38,157 nt of DNA from Ignavibacteriaceae bacterium (GTDB lineage: Bacteria; Bacteroidota; Ignavibacteria; Ignavibacteriales; Ignavibacteriaceae): positions 1-38,157 of the forward strand of contig WBUK01000022.1 in assembly GCA_008933765.1 (NCBI GenBank). The letters are read 5' to 3'. The translations under genes and the position numbers were made by a program. Shown in pieces: positions 17,262 to 26,664 of this stretch (position 1 is its first letter; every line of letters starts with the position of its first letter). The notes beneath the pieces were generated by a model. It was not told where the DNA came from. It saw only the letters and a program-made list of their open reading frames with translations, and did not search any database.

Positions 17262-19400
17262 CTACCTCATCAGGACAAGCTTGCGGGCTTGGCGGGTGCC
17301 GTTTGCCGTCAGAACATAAAAATAGGTGCCGGAAGGAAGTGCAGAACCGCTGAACTCAACCGTGTGGTAGCCGGCAGATTGTGTTTCTGAAAATAAACGC
17401 GCAACTTCTCGTCCGGTTATATCGTAAACAGCAATTGATACGAAAGCCTCTTTACCCAACTGATACCCGATGTTGGTAACGCCACTTCCCGCTTCAAAAG
17501 GATTGGGGTAGTTTTGGTCAAGTCTGAATAAAGAGGGCACGGGTGCCGAAGCTGTTTCTTCAATAAAAGTTGCACCGCCGCTGGTGGTTCTTAAGATTGT
17601 GCCGCCGTTTCCTACCGTTACGCCGTTTTTACCATCAGTCATAAAAACGCCGTAAAGATTATTTGCTGAGATTGTCGAATTAACCGCCCAGGTTTCACCC
17701 CGATCGGATGAAAACAGAATTTCACCGCCAAAGCCGACGGCAAACCCTGAATCACTGTCGGCAAAATGAACCGAATATAAGATATTTTCCGAAGGGTTAG
17801 GGACATTATACCAGGTCTCGCCCCCGTCAGTGGTTTTAACTATTTTGCTCCCCTCACCTGTGTTCATACCACCGACAGCAATCCCTTCGTTAGCGTTAAA
17901 AAACTGAATTGCGTGAATCATCTGAACAGGTTCGTGGAATTTTGTAACCCACGAAGCGCCCCCATCGGTCGTTTTACTGATTATCCCGGCACCGCCATAA
18001 TTATCACCACCGACAAAAAAGCCGGTGTTTTGGTCGATAAAGGCAATTCCGTTCAACTGGCTTGTTGTGCCTGTGTTCAGCGAAACCCAGGACGCGCCAT
18101 AGTCTGTTGTTTTTTGCATTGAACCATAGTAGCCGCACACATAACCTGTTGAAGCTGAAGTGAAATTAACATTAAACAGCCACACTTCCTCCGCCGGAGT
18201 AAGCGCCTGCCAGTTCGCACCACCGTCAGTTGATTTCAAAAGAGTGCCGCCGTCTCCGCAGGCATAAAGGGTATCTTTCGTAACAAAATGAACCGACTGA
18301 AGCAACATATCAGACCCGGAAGAAACAGGTACCCAAGCCGCACCACCGTTGGTGGTTTTGAATATTTTGCCCATATCCCCTACGGCTATTCCGCTGTTTT
18401 TATCAAAAAATGAAACTGCGTGCAATGGGTCGGTTCCGCCGGAGGAAAGCGCCACCCACGCACCTCCGCCGTTGTTCGTTTTAAGAACTTTGCCAAAATC
18501 ACCAAAGACCATCCCTTCGTTCTGAGAACTGAAAGCAACTGCATGAAGCCAAGCCTCTGTGCCTGAGAGTGCAGCAGACCAGCTTGTGCCGCCGTTTGTG
18601 GTTTTTAAGATTGTGCCGTAATAGCCAACCGCAAACCCAACATTTGCGTTGAAAAAGGTAATTTTATCCAACCAGTTGAAGCTTCCTGTGTTAAGGCTGA
18701 CCCAATCCTCACCGCCGTTTGTGGTTTTAAGGACGGTCCCCCCATTGCCGGAAATGTAGCCGGTTTGTGCATCGGGGAAAGAAACTCCAAAAAGATTGTT
18801 GAACCCACCTCCCGTTTTGGCGCTCCAACTCGCACCACCGTCAGTGGTTTTAAGTATTGTTCCGGTTATACCAACGGCTACGCCGTCGGAAGAGGAAGTA
18901 AACCAAACCGCATTAAGCTGATTTGATCCCTGCCTTGTTTTGCTCCAGTTTGCACCACCGTCGGTTGTTTTAAGAATAACATTGCCGGGGTTGGCAAAAT
19001 CTTCACCGCACGCCCACCCCTCGTTGTTATTGAGAAAAAAGAGGGAATAAATAACAACATCCGGCAGTGAATAAGAAGAAGCCCAGTCAACCCCGTTGTT
19101 GGTTGATTTCAAAATCGTGCCCCGTTCGCCTGCGACAAAAACAGCGGATTGAGTTGCCGCCACGGAGTGAAGTACCGCTTCGGTGCCCGTTTCTAAACGC
19201 CTCCAGGTTACGCCGGCGTCATCAGTGGCAATAACAGTTCCCCGTTCACCGACGGCGTAAACGGTGCTTCCTGCGGCTACGGCGTCGTTAATTGTGTTTC
19301 CCTGCGGCAACGGGCTAACCCACTGCCAACCCTGCGGGCAGACGGTAACAGTCAAAAAAGAGACCATCAAAAAAGAGAGTAGAAATTTTCCGGTTTTCAT
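17262..19400 (-). CDS. T9SS-exported YCF48/BNR-repeat protein (14 repeats)
   Basis: A 712-residue surface protein. After a signal peptide (about 1-22, ending TVCPQG) come about 14 repeats with the pattern G-x-x-G-x-I-L-K-T-T-D/N-G-G-x-x-W, for example GTILKTTDGGASW and GTVLKTTNGGEDW, spaced about 43 residues. This is the YCF48/BNR beta-propeller pattern; 14 repeats could make two seven-bladed propellers. The C-terminus is a type A sorting domain (LDQNYPNPFEAGSGVTN to ARKLVLMR), so it should cross the outer membrane by T9SS. In photosynthetic organisms Ycf48 is a photosystem assembly factor, but here only the fold is shared. It lies 19 bp downstream of the arylsulfotransferase-like gene. Confidence 0.85.
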   Translation of the reverse strand: MKTGKFLLSFLMVSFLTVTVCPQGWQWVSPLPQGNTINDAVAAGSTVYAVGERGTVIATDDAGVTWRRLETGTEAVLHSVAATQSAVFVAGERGTILKSTNNGVDWASSYSLPDVVIYSLFFLNNNEGWACGEDFANPGNVILKTTDGGANWSKTRQGSNQLNAVWFTSSSDGVAVGITGTILKTTDGGASWSAKTGGGFNNLFGVSFPDAQTGYISGNGGTVLKTTNGGEDWVSLNTGSFNWLDKITFFNANVGFAVGYYGTILKTTNGGTSWSAALSGTEAWLHAVAFSSQNEGMVFGDFGKVLKTNNGGGAWVALSSGGTDPLHAVSFFDKNSGIAVGDMGKIFKTTNGGAAWVPVSSGSDMLLQSVHFVTKDTLYACGDGGTLLKSTDGGANWQALTPAEEVWLFNVNFTSASTGYVCGYYGSMQKTTDYGASWVSLNTGTTSQLNGIAFIDQNTGFFVGGDNYGGAGIISKTTDGGASWVTKFHEPVQMIHAIQFFNANEGIAVGGMNTGEGSKIVKTTDGGETWYNVPNPSENILYSVHFADSDSGFAVGFGGEILFSSDRGETWAVNSTISANNLYGVFMTDGKNGVTVGNGGTILRTTSGGATFIEETASAPVPSLFRLDQNYPNPFEAGSGVTNIGYQLGKEAFVSIAVYDITGREVARLFSETQSAGYHTVEFSGSALPSGTYFYVLTANGTRQARKLVLMR

Positions 19401-19419
19401 TTTTTCATTCTTTCACAGA

Positions 19420-21192
19420 CTATTTAGCAAGCACCATCGGCATTACTTTAACAAACCCGCCGGCGGTAACGCGGTAAAAATAAACCCCGCTTGAAAGCTC
19501 CCCCGCGTCAAAAATAACGCTGTTCTCGCCTGCATTTACCATTTCATCAACAAGAACCGATACTAAGTTCCCCGTAATATCAACAACTTCAATTTTCACT
19601 AACCCGTTTTTTGGCATAAAGTACGAAATTGTGGTTGTAGGGTTGAACGGGTTCGGATAGTTCTGACGAATTGTAATATCATGCGGGCTAAGTACCTCCA
19701 CTTCCGCGCTGTACGATGTGGCAGAAGAGCCGTCGAAATCAATCTGCCGAATGGCGTACCAATATTTGCCCGCAGTTAAACCTTTATCGGTAAATTGGTA
19801 CTCTTTTCGCACAGTTGAAGTGCCGGCGCCCTGAACCGTACCAACGGGTGTGTACGAAATATTATCATGGCTTCTTAGTATTTCGAAGTGGTGGTTGTTG
19901 GTTTCAGAGGCGGTTTCCCATATCAATTCCACATTTGTGCCTGCAGCATGTGCCGTAAAAGAAACAAAATTAGCGGGAAGTGCAGTCAGCCCGGGGTAAT
20001 CAACGGGGTATTTCATAGCCCGTGCAATTTCACCGCCGCGGTTATAGCTCCAAACCGTGTTTCCGACCGAATCCACTTCGAAGAGATAACCACCGACAGA
20101 TTCGGCAATAAAAGTGTTACCGTTTGGCATCCTCTGGCAGCTGCCCAAGTGTAATGAATAGAAGCCGGGTGCCGAATACGACCAATTAGGTGTGGCAGGG
20201 GAAAATGGTGTGCCCGGAATCCAAATATAGTTCCCAAGGCTGTCTTTATCCGGTTTTAGTTCCACGATTTCAGAGCGGTTCGTTCCAAAACCATTGTTAT
20301 AAGCAAGAATGTTCCCGCCGCCCGGGTGATCGTCTTTAATCCAATTAACACCATGAACTACCTTAAAGTAGTTCGAAGTGTTCATTTTATAATTTGTAGG
20401 ACTGCCCCACCGATAGAGGAAATCCCCACCCTTACCCCATCTTCCGCCTGTGTGCCCTGCCGCTTCCTGAGTAGTGGTGCTGTGGTCGATCACATAAATT
20501 TCATTCAGGTTGTGCGAAGAAATTACAATTTGGTCGAGCGCAGCATTATAGTCAATCCCATTGCAGTGCATCCAATCACCGAATGAGCTTCCGGTGTTTA
20601 TATCAAGAAGTTCGGGGTGATCGGCAATAGTACCATAGTTTGGCTTGTTCGGATCAAAAGCTTGAATAAGGTGGTCCCAGAAATTCCATCTCCAGACGAT
20701 ATTCCCGCCGTTAGAGCCAACGGGCTGCACTTCAATAACATGGTCGGGCCACAAAGATGCGCTGTGGTTAAGCCCCATGGCAACGGCTTGCGCTGCGGTT
20801 TTCGTTTCCCATGCAATCAACAGTACATTTCCGTTTGGCAGTGGTGCTATATCGTGATGGCTTCTGTAGGTGGCAGTTGCGTATGTAAATTCCCATAAAA
20901 GAGTTCCATCCCACGCAACTTTTTGCACAATTCCTGTGGCGCCGCCTCCGTTCAGCTGTGAAGAAGTGGCGTTAGCCGTGCGCATCAGGGTGCCGTCTTC
21001 TAAAAGATAGCAAGAGTAGCCACCTGTGCGGGTGTGGGTCCATTGATGGATAATTTGGTTATTTCCGTCAATTAAATAGGTGTAACGGGAGTTGTTAGGT
21101 GCAAAAAGTACATAACCCGGATACGCCTGTGCAAAACTCAGTTCTACGGGAAACAGCAACAAAAACAAAATTGATAAAATCGCTTTTTTCAT
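19420..21192 (-). CDS. Arylsulfotransferase (ASST)-like protein with T9SS sorting domain
   Basis: A 590-residue protein with a signal peptide ending AQA. The middle follows the ASST/arylsulfotransferase propeller pattern: NNQIIHQWTHTRTGGYS, a repeated LPNGNVLL / LEDGTLMRT phrase, SHHDIAPLPNGN, MHCNGIDYNAALDQI and GRWGKGGDFLYRWG. ASST enzymes move sulfate between phenols without PAPS; many members of this bacterial group are uncharacterised, so the reaction is not certain here. A linker (TASETNNHHFEILRS) precedes a type A sorting domain (IRQNYPNPFNPTTTISYF to VMPMVLAK). It is in a run of four exported-protein genes on this strand and probably shares a transcript with the YCF48-like gene. Confidence 0.82.
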   Translation of the reverse strand: MKKAILSILFLLLFPVELSFAQAYPGYVLFAPNNSRYTYLIDGNNQIIHQWTHTRTGGYSCYLLEDGTLMRTANATSSQLNGGGATGIVQKVAWDGTLLWEFTYATATYRSHHDIAPLPNGNVLLIAWETKTAAQAVAMGLNHSASLWPDHVIEVQPVGSNGGNIVWRWNFWDHLIQAFDPNKPNYGTIADHPELLDINTGSSFGDWMHCNGIDYNAALDQIVISSHNLNEIYVIDHSTTTQEAAGHTGGRWGKGGDFLYRWGSPTNYKMNTSNYFKVVHGVNWIKDDHPGGGNILAYNNGFGTNRSEIVELKPDKDSLGNYIWIPGTPFSPATPNWSYSAPGFYSLHLGSCQRMPNGNTFIAESVGGYLFEVDSVGNTVWSYNRGGEIARAMKYPVDYPGLTALPANFVSFTAHAAGTNVELIWETASETNNHHFEILRSHDNISYTPVGTVQGAGTSTVRKEYQFTDKGLTAGKYWYAIRQIDFDGSSATSYSAEVEVLSPHDITIRQNYPNPFNPTTTISYFMPKNGLVKIEVVDITGNLVSVLVDEMVNAGENSVIFDAGELSSGVYFYRVTAGGFVKVMPMVLAK

Positions 21193-21199
21193 CTTTACT

Positions 21200-21328
21200 C
21201 TATTCGATTATTAAATAATTATTCATGGTTTCTTTTTTCATTTTTTCTACGATTCTTTTTTCTACGGTTTTCTTTTTCACGGTTTCTTTTTTACACATTT
21301 TCTTTTTTTCTACGGTTTGATTGCTCAT
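21200..21328 (-). CDS. Possible Lys/Glu-rich small ORF made of A-rich repeats
   Basis: A 42-codon frame starts 11 bp after the CotH-gene stop, with AGGA upstream of its ATG. It encodes repeats such as KKETVKKKTVEKR and EKMKKETM. The DNA is an imperfect repeat of GAAAAAAGAAACCGT, which looks like multiplied copies of the ATGAAAAAAG start of the next gene (ATG at 21192). It may be expressed by coupling, or it may be only repeat DNA in an open frame. Nothing in the protein is recognisable. Confidence 0.25.
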   Translation of the reverse strand: MSNQTVEKKKMCKKETVKKKTVEKRIVEKMKKETMNNYLIIE

Positions 21329-21339
21329 GGTGTCATTTC

Positions 21340-23352
21340 CTATTTCAACAGTGTCATTTTAATAACGCCGGTGTTTTTACCCTGAGTGATTTTCAGAAAA
21401 TAAACACCGCTGTGCAGGTTGTTTCCGTTCACGGTGACTGAATGTTCTCCCCCGATCATTTCCCCATTCAGAAGTGTTGCAACCAAAGCCCCCGTAATAT
21501 CATACAGCGAAACCACCACCCACCCGGTATTCGGCAGTGAAAAATCAACCTTAGTCAGCGGATTGAAGGGATTTGGGTAGTTCTGCCTTATTCTAAATGT
21601 GCCCGGCAATTCCGTTGTGCTCAGCACGGCGGAAGGCAGCTCGTTATTATAACCGGGTGTCGGTGGCTGCTGACGGAACTCACCCGTGCCGTTTGGCATG
21701 CGCGCCATCGCAAGATTAGTGGTCTGTGCACCGAAAGTTACTGAATCCAAAACTGAGAGGTCAACATTTGAGAGCAAAATGCTTTCACCACTTGCCGAAA
21801 GTTTAAAGTTTGCGTGTAACCCCGCTTGTGTGCTGTCTTCATCTGCCCAGACTATCAAATAGCCGTCAGGTTCAATAGTTGTGCCCTGCGGAAACTGCCA
21901 CTTAGTCGGTTGAGTCATTTTATCACTAAGATACATACCGCTTAGGTCAATTGTGCGGTTGGTGGTGTTGTAAATTTCTATCCAGTCGTCGGTTTCACCG
22001 TCGGGGTCGGGTATAGTATCGTTATCAGCCATGAACTCATTAATCACTAATTCACCCGATTCAGCGGGCAAAACGCAGAAAATTCCCAAGTTATTAAGCT
22101 GCGTTCTTACGCTTTGTGCGCGCTGGGTTATGAAAGATTTCAACCCGGGGATTCTGGCACCGCCGCCAATATTCGGCACTTGTAGGTCGCTGAAAAGATT
22201 CATTTCAAACTGTGTGTTGCTGAATTGCTTCCTTGAATCTGCATAAACGAATGGGCGGATAACCGAAGCCAAAGAATCAATTTTCGCGCCTAATTTCTCG
22301 GGGGTGAAATTATCCTTAAAAAGATAGCACAGTGTGTTCAGATACTCAGTTTTCAGCTGTGGGTTTTGGTACATTTTTGCCATCAGCGGTCGCTGTGCCT
22401 GAGAAAGCAGGTAAGTAATGCTCAGGTTCTCGTAGTTCGCGATCCCTCCAAAATAACCGCCGAATGAAAGCCCCACATCCCAGATTATCCACTCCATTTT
22501 TGAAGTTGCAGTGTTAAAGTAGAAGTAGAAATTCCTTCCGCTGTTGCTGTAAGAATCAAGATTTCCGAAAAGCAGGTCTGTTGCAATAGCTTTGAAAAGA
22601 GCGTCTGTGTTAATCTGTTCTGTTAAAGATTCATAAGAATTGGTGCCGTTGTTAAGTGTATCAAGCACCCTGATCAGGTTCCCCCAGGCAGTGGAAGAAC
22701 CCTCCGTTTTAAGCTCATAACGGACAAAATATGAGTCGGGCACAGCGGTATGCCATGTGAAATTTGAAGAAGCCTGCACCCCGTCGAATGCGTCAACCGC
22801 TTTGAAGAGATCGCCGTTTTTGTTCCCAAATCTTGAGGAAAGGAACGGTTTATTCACATGCTCTATTACTGAGTAAAAGCCGTATAAAGTATCGTTAAAT
22901 GAGATGTTCGCGTAATTGGCTCTGGGTGCTGCAATTCCATTATCACGGCAAAAATCCAAATACAGCTTCTCCCGCATAAAAGTGGGGTCACCGTACTGAT
23001 TGTTTAAGTGCACACCCTTCAAGCCATCCCACTTCTGGTCGTCCTTAAATTTATCGAAAGAGAGCCTGATCGATTTTTTATTATTCGGATGGCTGTACGA
23101 AGAGTTTCCTTTCAGCCTTACCCCCACGCTATCCATTGGGGCGTCGCCGTTTATTATAACTCTTGCGGGGATGTAAATTTCCGTTCCTAAGTTGTAGTAA
23201 TAGGTGAGCGAGTCCCAGTAATTGGGGTAATAGAATTGAATATTGACAGAATGGACTTGCGTTCCGCTGAATACCTCGTCACCGGGGTTTTGGGCGGAAG
23301 TGCCTGTAAGCAAACAACAGACTATCCCTGCAAGCAAATAGTATTTCTTCAT
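21340..23352 (-). CDS. CotH kinase family protein with lamin-tail and T9SS domains
   Basis: A 670-residue exported protein, signal peptide ending GTSAQ. Residues about 40-380 are CotH-like: VGVRLKGNSSYSHPNNKKS with the conserved Lys region, HLNNQYGDPTFMREKLYLD, YGFYSVIEHVNKPFL and WIIWDVGLSFGG. CotH proteins are atypical protein kinases first described from Bacillus spore coats. In relatives the last motif usually reads WDxDxxxG; here the second Asp is Gly. A lamin-tail domain follows (about 445-560: LVINEFMADN, DWIEIYN, DLSGMYLSD). The type A sorting domain begins RQNYPNPFNPLTKVDFS. It is second in a run of four exported-protein genes, 157 bp after the TlpA-like gene. Activity is uncertain. 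Confidence 0.85.
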   Translation of the reverse strand: MKKYYLLAGIVCCLLTGTSAQNPGDEVFSGTQVHSVNIQFYYPNYWDSLTYYYNLGTEIYIPARVIINGDAPMDSVGVRLKGNSSYSHPNNKKSIRLSFDKFKDDQKWDGLKGVHLNNQYGDPTFMREKLYLDFCRDNGIAAPRANYANISFNDTLYGFYSVIEHVNKPFLSSRFGNKNGDLFKAVDAFDGVQASSNFTWHTAVPDSYFVRYELKTEGSSTAWGNLIRVLDTLNNGTNSYESLTEQINTDALFKAIATDLLFGNLDSYSNSGRNFYFYFNTATSKMEWIIWDVGLSFGGYFGGIANYENLSITYLLSQAQRPLMAKMYQNPQLKTEYLNTLCYLFKDNFTPEKLGAKIDSLASVIRPFVYADSRKQFSNTQFEMNLFSDLQVPNIGGGARIPGLKSFITQRAQSVRTQLNNLGIFCVLPAESGELVINEFMADNDTIPDPDGETDDWIEIYNTTNRTIDLSGMYLSDKMTQPTKWQFPQGTTIEPDGYLIVWADEDSTQAGLHANFKLSASGESILLSNVDLSVLDSVTFGAQTTNLAMARMPNGTGEFRQQPPTPGYNNELPSAVLSTTELPGTFRIRQNYPNPFNPLTKVDFSLPNTGWVVVSLYDITGALVATLLNGEMIGGEHSVTVNGNNLHSGVYFLKITQGKNTGVIKMTLLK

Positions 23353-23443
23353 GATGATGATGCTCCTCTCTGAAAAATTCCTCTTTCTTCCAATAACTTT
23401 CGTTCGAAGGTTGGAAGCTTTTGAGTATGATTAGCATTTAAAG

Positions 23444-23464
23444 TAAAAACCGACCTACAAGGTC
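23444..23464 (-). terminator. Possible weak terminator after the TlpA-like gene
   Basis: On the minus strand GACCT-TGT-AGGTC is followed by GGTTTTTAC. The stem is only 5 bp, so the call is weak. It lies 45 bp past the TlpA-like gene's stop and before the CotH gene. Confidence 0.35.
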
Positions 23465-23509
23465 TTTCTGATTATCACCAAAAAGACCGTGTAAATCGGG
23501 CGGGGAATA

Positions 23510-25096
23510 TTAATTCTTAAAAATCTCTTCGAGCTTTTTCGTTAATCCTCCGTTGCCAAGAGTTTCCTCATTGCCAATAACTTCACCTTCCGGCGAGATT
23601 AATAACATTTTTGGAATATACATTATCTGATATAAATTGATAATATTTTCGGTTTCTTTTTCGGTTAGAATTGCGTGTAACCAGGGCATTTTGTGCTCTT
23701 TCCGCAGCTCGTTGAAATCTTCCGGTGTGGATTCAAGCGCAAGGCTGATAATTTCAAATCCTTTTGGATGAAATTTCTCGTAGGCTTTCTCAAGTTCGGG
23801 AATTGCCGCTATGCAGGGCATGCACCAGGTTCCCCAGAAATCGATCAGGAAATATTTCCCTTTCAACTGCGAGGGGGAAAACACCTTTCCGTCGATTAAT
23901 TTAACCGTAAAATCATGCAATTTTTCATTGTTAAGCGGACTGTAGCCAGGGTCAAGTTCAGTAATGTTAAGATCGGCTGCCTTAATTTCATCCGTTAAAA
24001 CGGCTAATTTTTTATAGAGTTCGCCATACAACTCAGGGGAGCAGATGTGGGGCATACTCTTAAACTGGTTCAGCATTGTATATTTTGTTAAGACCGTATG
24101 TGAATCGAACACTTTGTGTATGTATGCCGGGCGCTCTTCAGGCGAAAGATACTCAAACACATCGCTTGTTGAATAGAAATTCATATCCCAGCCGGGGCTT
24201 TCCGGCAAAACCGACTTTGCAACGCCAACCGGGTCGGGAATAAACGGCATTTCCAACATAAGGTTGCTTTCCAACAGTTTAATTGCAGCAATATCTTTAA
24301 CTTTTGCGTCGCTTGTTTCGTTATAAAGGTGCAAAAAATAAGGATAAGATTCAGTAAGTGCTTTTCTGTAAGAGAAATCAAGCGAGTTTGCCAGGTTAAA
24401 AACATCAGTATAACCGGCGTTATCAGATAAAATTTTAACTTTGTTACTGTTTTCGCCGGTGGGTCGGGGGAGCGAGGTGGGGTCAATATCGACTGTGAAG
24501 CCGGGTTTTACATTTGTAAATTGAGTGTAATACCCGCCGATTGAATCGACCACATATTCCGCCCCGGGGTAAGGAAATGCGCTTGAAACATAGTATTGTT
24601 TTGCGCCTATCTGCAGCAGAAGTGTATCCATCGCTTTATCTACACGATACCTGAATTTGCCGTCGGGCGATACACTTAGAAATTTCAGGGAATAAAAATC
24701 ATCCTCAGCGTTGCTTTTTATCCAAAGTGAATAAGGATAAAGGGATATCTTATTTGCAGCAAGCTGCACTTCCATTTCCACGGTTCCCTTTTGCCCGGAA
24801 ACCGGAAATGAAAGGTTACTGCTTGTGTGGCATAAACCGCCGAATATTAAGTTGTAACTGCCGTTTTCTGTGATTTTAATCTCGAAACTTCCGTCCGGTT
24901 TAGCAATCATCGGAAGCCTTGAACCCTTCAATTGGGTAACCCAGTTTTCAATTGAGTAGAAAGCCTGTGTCATCGGGTTACCATCGTAACCGAGAATTTT
25001 TCCTTTTATCGTCAGGTCAGCTTGTGCGTTAAGTACTGCCCCTGAATTTAGTGTAATAAAAAGCGCAATTGTTAACCATATAGATTGCTTGCGCAT
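23510..25096 (-). CDS. Exported TlpA/AhpC-TSA-type thioredoxin-fold protein
   Basis: A 528-residue protein with a signal peptide (about 1-26, VLNAQA). The N-terminus resembles a carboxypeptidase-regulatory-like domain (LTIKGKILGYDGNPMTQAF). A long helical middle (DVFNLANSLDFSYRKAL onward) is like those of other Bacteroidota exported thioredoxins. The C-terminal TlpA domain (about 390-528) has the redox motif FWGTWCMPC and the cis-Pro region IMYIPKMLLISPEG. It would reduce or exchange disulfides in the periplasm. It has no T9SS sorting domain, unlike the three genes after it. A -7 box (25137-25144) lies 41 bp upstream, and the DUF3078 gene is divergent. Confidence 0.88.
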   Translation of the reverse strand: MRKQSIWLTIALFITLNSGAVLNAQADLTIKGKILGYDGNPMTQAFYSIENWVTQLKGSRLPMIAKPDGSFEIKITENGSYNLIFGGLCHTSSNLSFPVSGQKGTVEMEVQLAANKISLYPYSLWIKSNAEDDFYSLKFLSVSPDGKFRYRVDKAMDTLLLQIGAKQYYVSSAFPYPGAEYVVDSIGGYYTQFTNVKPGFTVDIDPTSLPRPTGENSNKVKILSDNAGYTDVFNLANSLDFSYRKALTESYPYFLHLYNETSDAKVKDIAAIKLLESNLMLEMPFIPDPVGVAKSVLPESPGWDMNFYSTSDVFEYLSPEERPAYIHKVFDSHTVLTKYTMLNQFKSMPHICSPELYGELYKKLAVLTDEIKAADLNITELDPGYSPLNNEKLHDFTVKLIDGKVFSPSQLKGKYFLIDFWGTWCMPCIAAIPELEKAYEKFHPKGFEIISLALESTPEDFNELRKEHKMPWLHAILTEKETENIINLYQIMYIPKMLLISPEGEVIGNEETLGNGGLTKKLEEIFKN

Positions 25097-25136
25097 AGTA
25101 ACCTCGTTTCGTGGATGAATTTTAAAAAATATAATA

Positions 25137-25144
25137 CAAATATA
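25137..25144 (-). promoter_or_regulatory. Bacteroidota-type -7 box (TATATTTG) of the TlpA-like gene
   Basis: Minus-strand TATATTTG fits TAnnTTTG and ends 41 bp before the ATG at 25096. The region is very AT-rich, so a chance match is possible. Confidence 0.4.
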
Positions 25145-25187
25145 ATATATTTTTTAACACCTGAAACCCACAGACTCACGAGATCGT

Positions 25188-25195
25188 TATCTTTG
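25188..25195 (+). promoter_or_regulatory. Bacteroidota-type -7 box (TATCTTTG) of the DUF3078 gene
   Basis: TATCTTTG ends 45 bp before the ATG at 25240. Together with 25137-25144 it makes a divergent promoter pair in a 143-bp gap. No clear -33 TTG. Confidence 0.45.
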
Positions 25196-25239
25196 TTGTA
25201 TAAAATTAATATTTTTTGCACTAAAAGGATTAATTCAGG

Positions 25240-26085
25240 ATGAAAAAAACTGTTCTGCTCACTTGCTTATTAATATTTTCTTCTTTTTTTAACATAAATG
25301 CGCAAACTGACTCAACACTTTACAAATGGGAACCTTCTCTTACTGCAGGGCTAAACTTTTCACAGGTAAGTTTTTCCGACTGGGCAAAGGGGGGCGATAA
25401 CGCCATTGCATGGAATACATACCTGAACTTTGGATTGAACTGGAAATCGGAACACTGGTCGTTTAAAAACCAATTAAGGGTGATCTACGGGCGCACGCAA
25501 ACGGGAGATCAACCTGATAAACAGAATGAAAACGAAATTTTTATGGAAAATGTGTTGGCTCGAGACCTCGGATGGATTTTCAAATTTGCCGCTTCAAACA
25601 CATTTTTAACACAAATTACCGCCGGCTACAACTACAAAGTTGACCCCGCTGTGCAAATTTCCAACTTCTTCGACCCGGCTTATATTACGCAAGGTATTGG
25701 GCTGCTTTATGATAAGTCGGATGTGGTGCAAACCCGTCTTGATATTGCCGCGAGAGAGATAATCTCAGACAAATTCTTTACGGAAGCGGATGACCCAAAC
25801 ACACCCGAAATTGAAACATTTAAGTTCGACTTCGGTTTTAACAGCGTTACAGATCTTAAACTTAATGTTGCAGAAAATGTGCAGTATGTAAGCAAACTTT
25901 CTCTTTTCTCACCTTTCAAAAGAATGGATATTTGGGATATCAGGTGGGAAAATTTGATTACTGCCCGTATTAATAAGTGGCTGGCAACAAATCTGAATGT
26001 GGTTGTGGTTTACGATGAAGATCAGATTAAACGGACACAGGTGCGCGAAGCTTTCCAGCTTGGCTTGGTATTTACAATTTTTTAA
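25240..26085 (+). CDS. DUF3078 outer-membrane protein
   Basis: A 281-residue protein with a signal peptide (about 1-21, FFNINAQ). The mature part is typical of DUF3078: WEPSLTAGLNFSQVSFSDW then AKGGDNAIAWNTYLNFGLNW, alternating hydrophobic strands, and a C-terminal strand ending GLVFTIF with a terminal Phe, as expected for an outer-membrane beta-barrel. Its function in Bacteroidota is not established. The gene is divergent from the TlpA-like gene and 210 bp upstream of trxA. A faint repeat of its 3' end (TAA at 26083, then a similar TCTAAAAAACGG near 26147) suggests a decayed 66-bp duplication. Confidence 0.85.
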   Translation: MKKTVLLTCLLIFSSFFNINAQTDSTLYKWEPSLTAGLNFSQVSFSDWAKGGDNAIAWNTYLNFGLNWKSEHWSFKNQLRVIYGRTQTGDQPDKQNENEIFMENVLARDLGWIFKFAASNTFLTQITAGYNYKVDPAVQISNFFDPAYITQGIGLLYDKSDVVQTRLDIAAREIISDKFFTEADDPNTPEIETFKFDFGFNSVTDLKLNVAENVQYVSKLSLFSPFKRMDIWDIRWENLITARINKWLATNLNVVVVYDEDQIKRTQVREAFQLGLVFTIF

Positions 26086-26295
26086 GAACCGGTGTATCAT
26101 TCTTTTAAAATTGATTTACTGTTTTCTTTAAGTTGATTGGTCATTTTCTAAAAAACGGTTTACTATTATCCAAATAGATTATGGAAAACTGATAAACCCA
26201 ACTTTTGCACCGTTGAATCCTTTTTTATTTTTTTTCATCACACACACAATTAAATATTTTATTTGAACAAAAAATTTTTTTAACACGGAGAATTA

Positions 26296-26664
26296 ATGAC
26301 CACCCACTTAACAAAACAACTCTTTTTGGAAAAGGTTTTTAACTATGAAAAGAATCAGGATTGGAAATTCGAAGGGGATAAACCCTGCCTGATCGATTTT
26401 TATGCCGATTGGTGCGGGCCCTGCAAAATGGTTGCACCCGTTCTTGAAGAACTTTCCGAAGAGTACAAAGGGCAAGTTGATATATACAAAATTGACACAG
26501 AAGCTGAGCAGGAACTCGCTGCCGCCTTCGGCATCAGAAGCATACCTTCACTTCTTTTTGTCCCTAAAAACGGGCAGCCAAGAATGGCTCAGGGAGCACT
26601 TCCTAAACCCGCTCTGGTGGATATAATCGATAAATTGCTGATTAAAGAAGAAGAGATGAATTAG
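26296..26664 (+). CDS. trxA: Thioredoxin
   Basis: A 122-residue cytoplasmic thioredoxin with the redox motif WCGPC inside FYADWCGPCKMVAPVLEEL (about residues 35-53) and the cis-Pro loop IRSIPSLLFV. Compared with the 105-110-residue TrxA standard it has a slightly longer N-terminus (KVFNYEKNQDWKFEGDKP). It reduces protein disulfides. GGAG lies eight bases before the ATG. The gene ends in a strong terminator shared with the convergent oxidoreductase operon. Confidence 0.93.
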   Translation: MTTHLTKQLFLEKVFNYEKNQDWKFEGDKPCLIDFYADWCGPCKMVAPVLEELSEEYKGQVDIYKIDTEAEQELAAAFGIRSIPSLLFVPKNGQPRMAQGALPKPALVDIIDKLLIKEEEMN

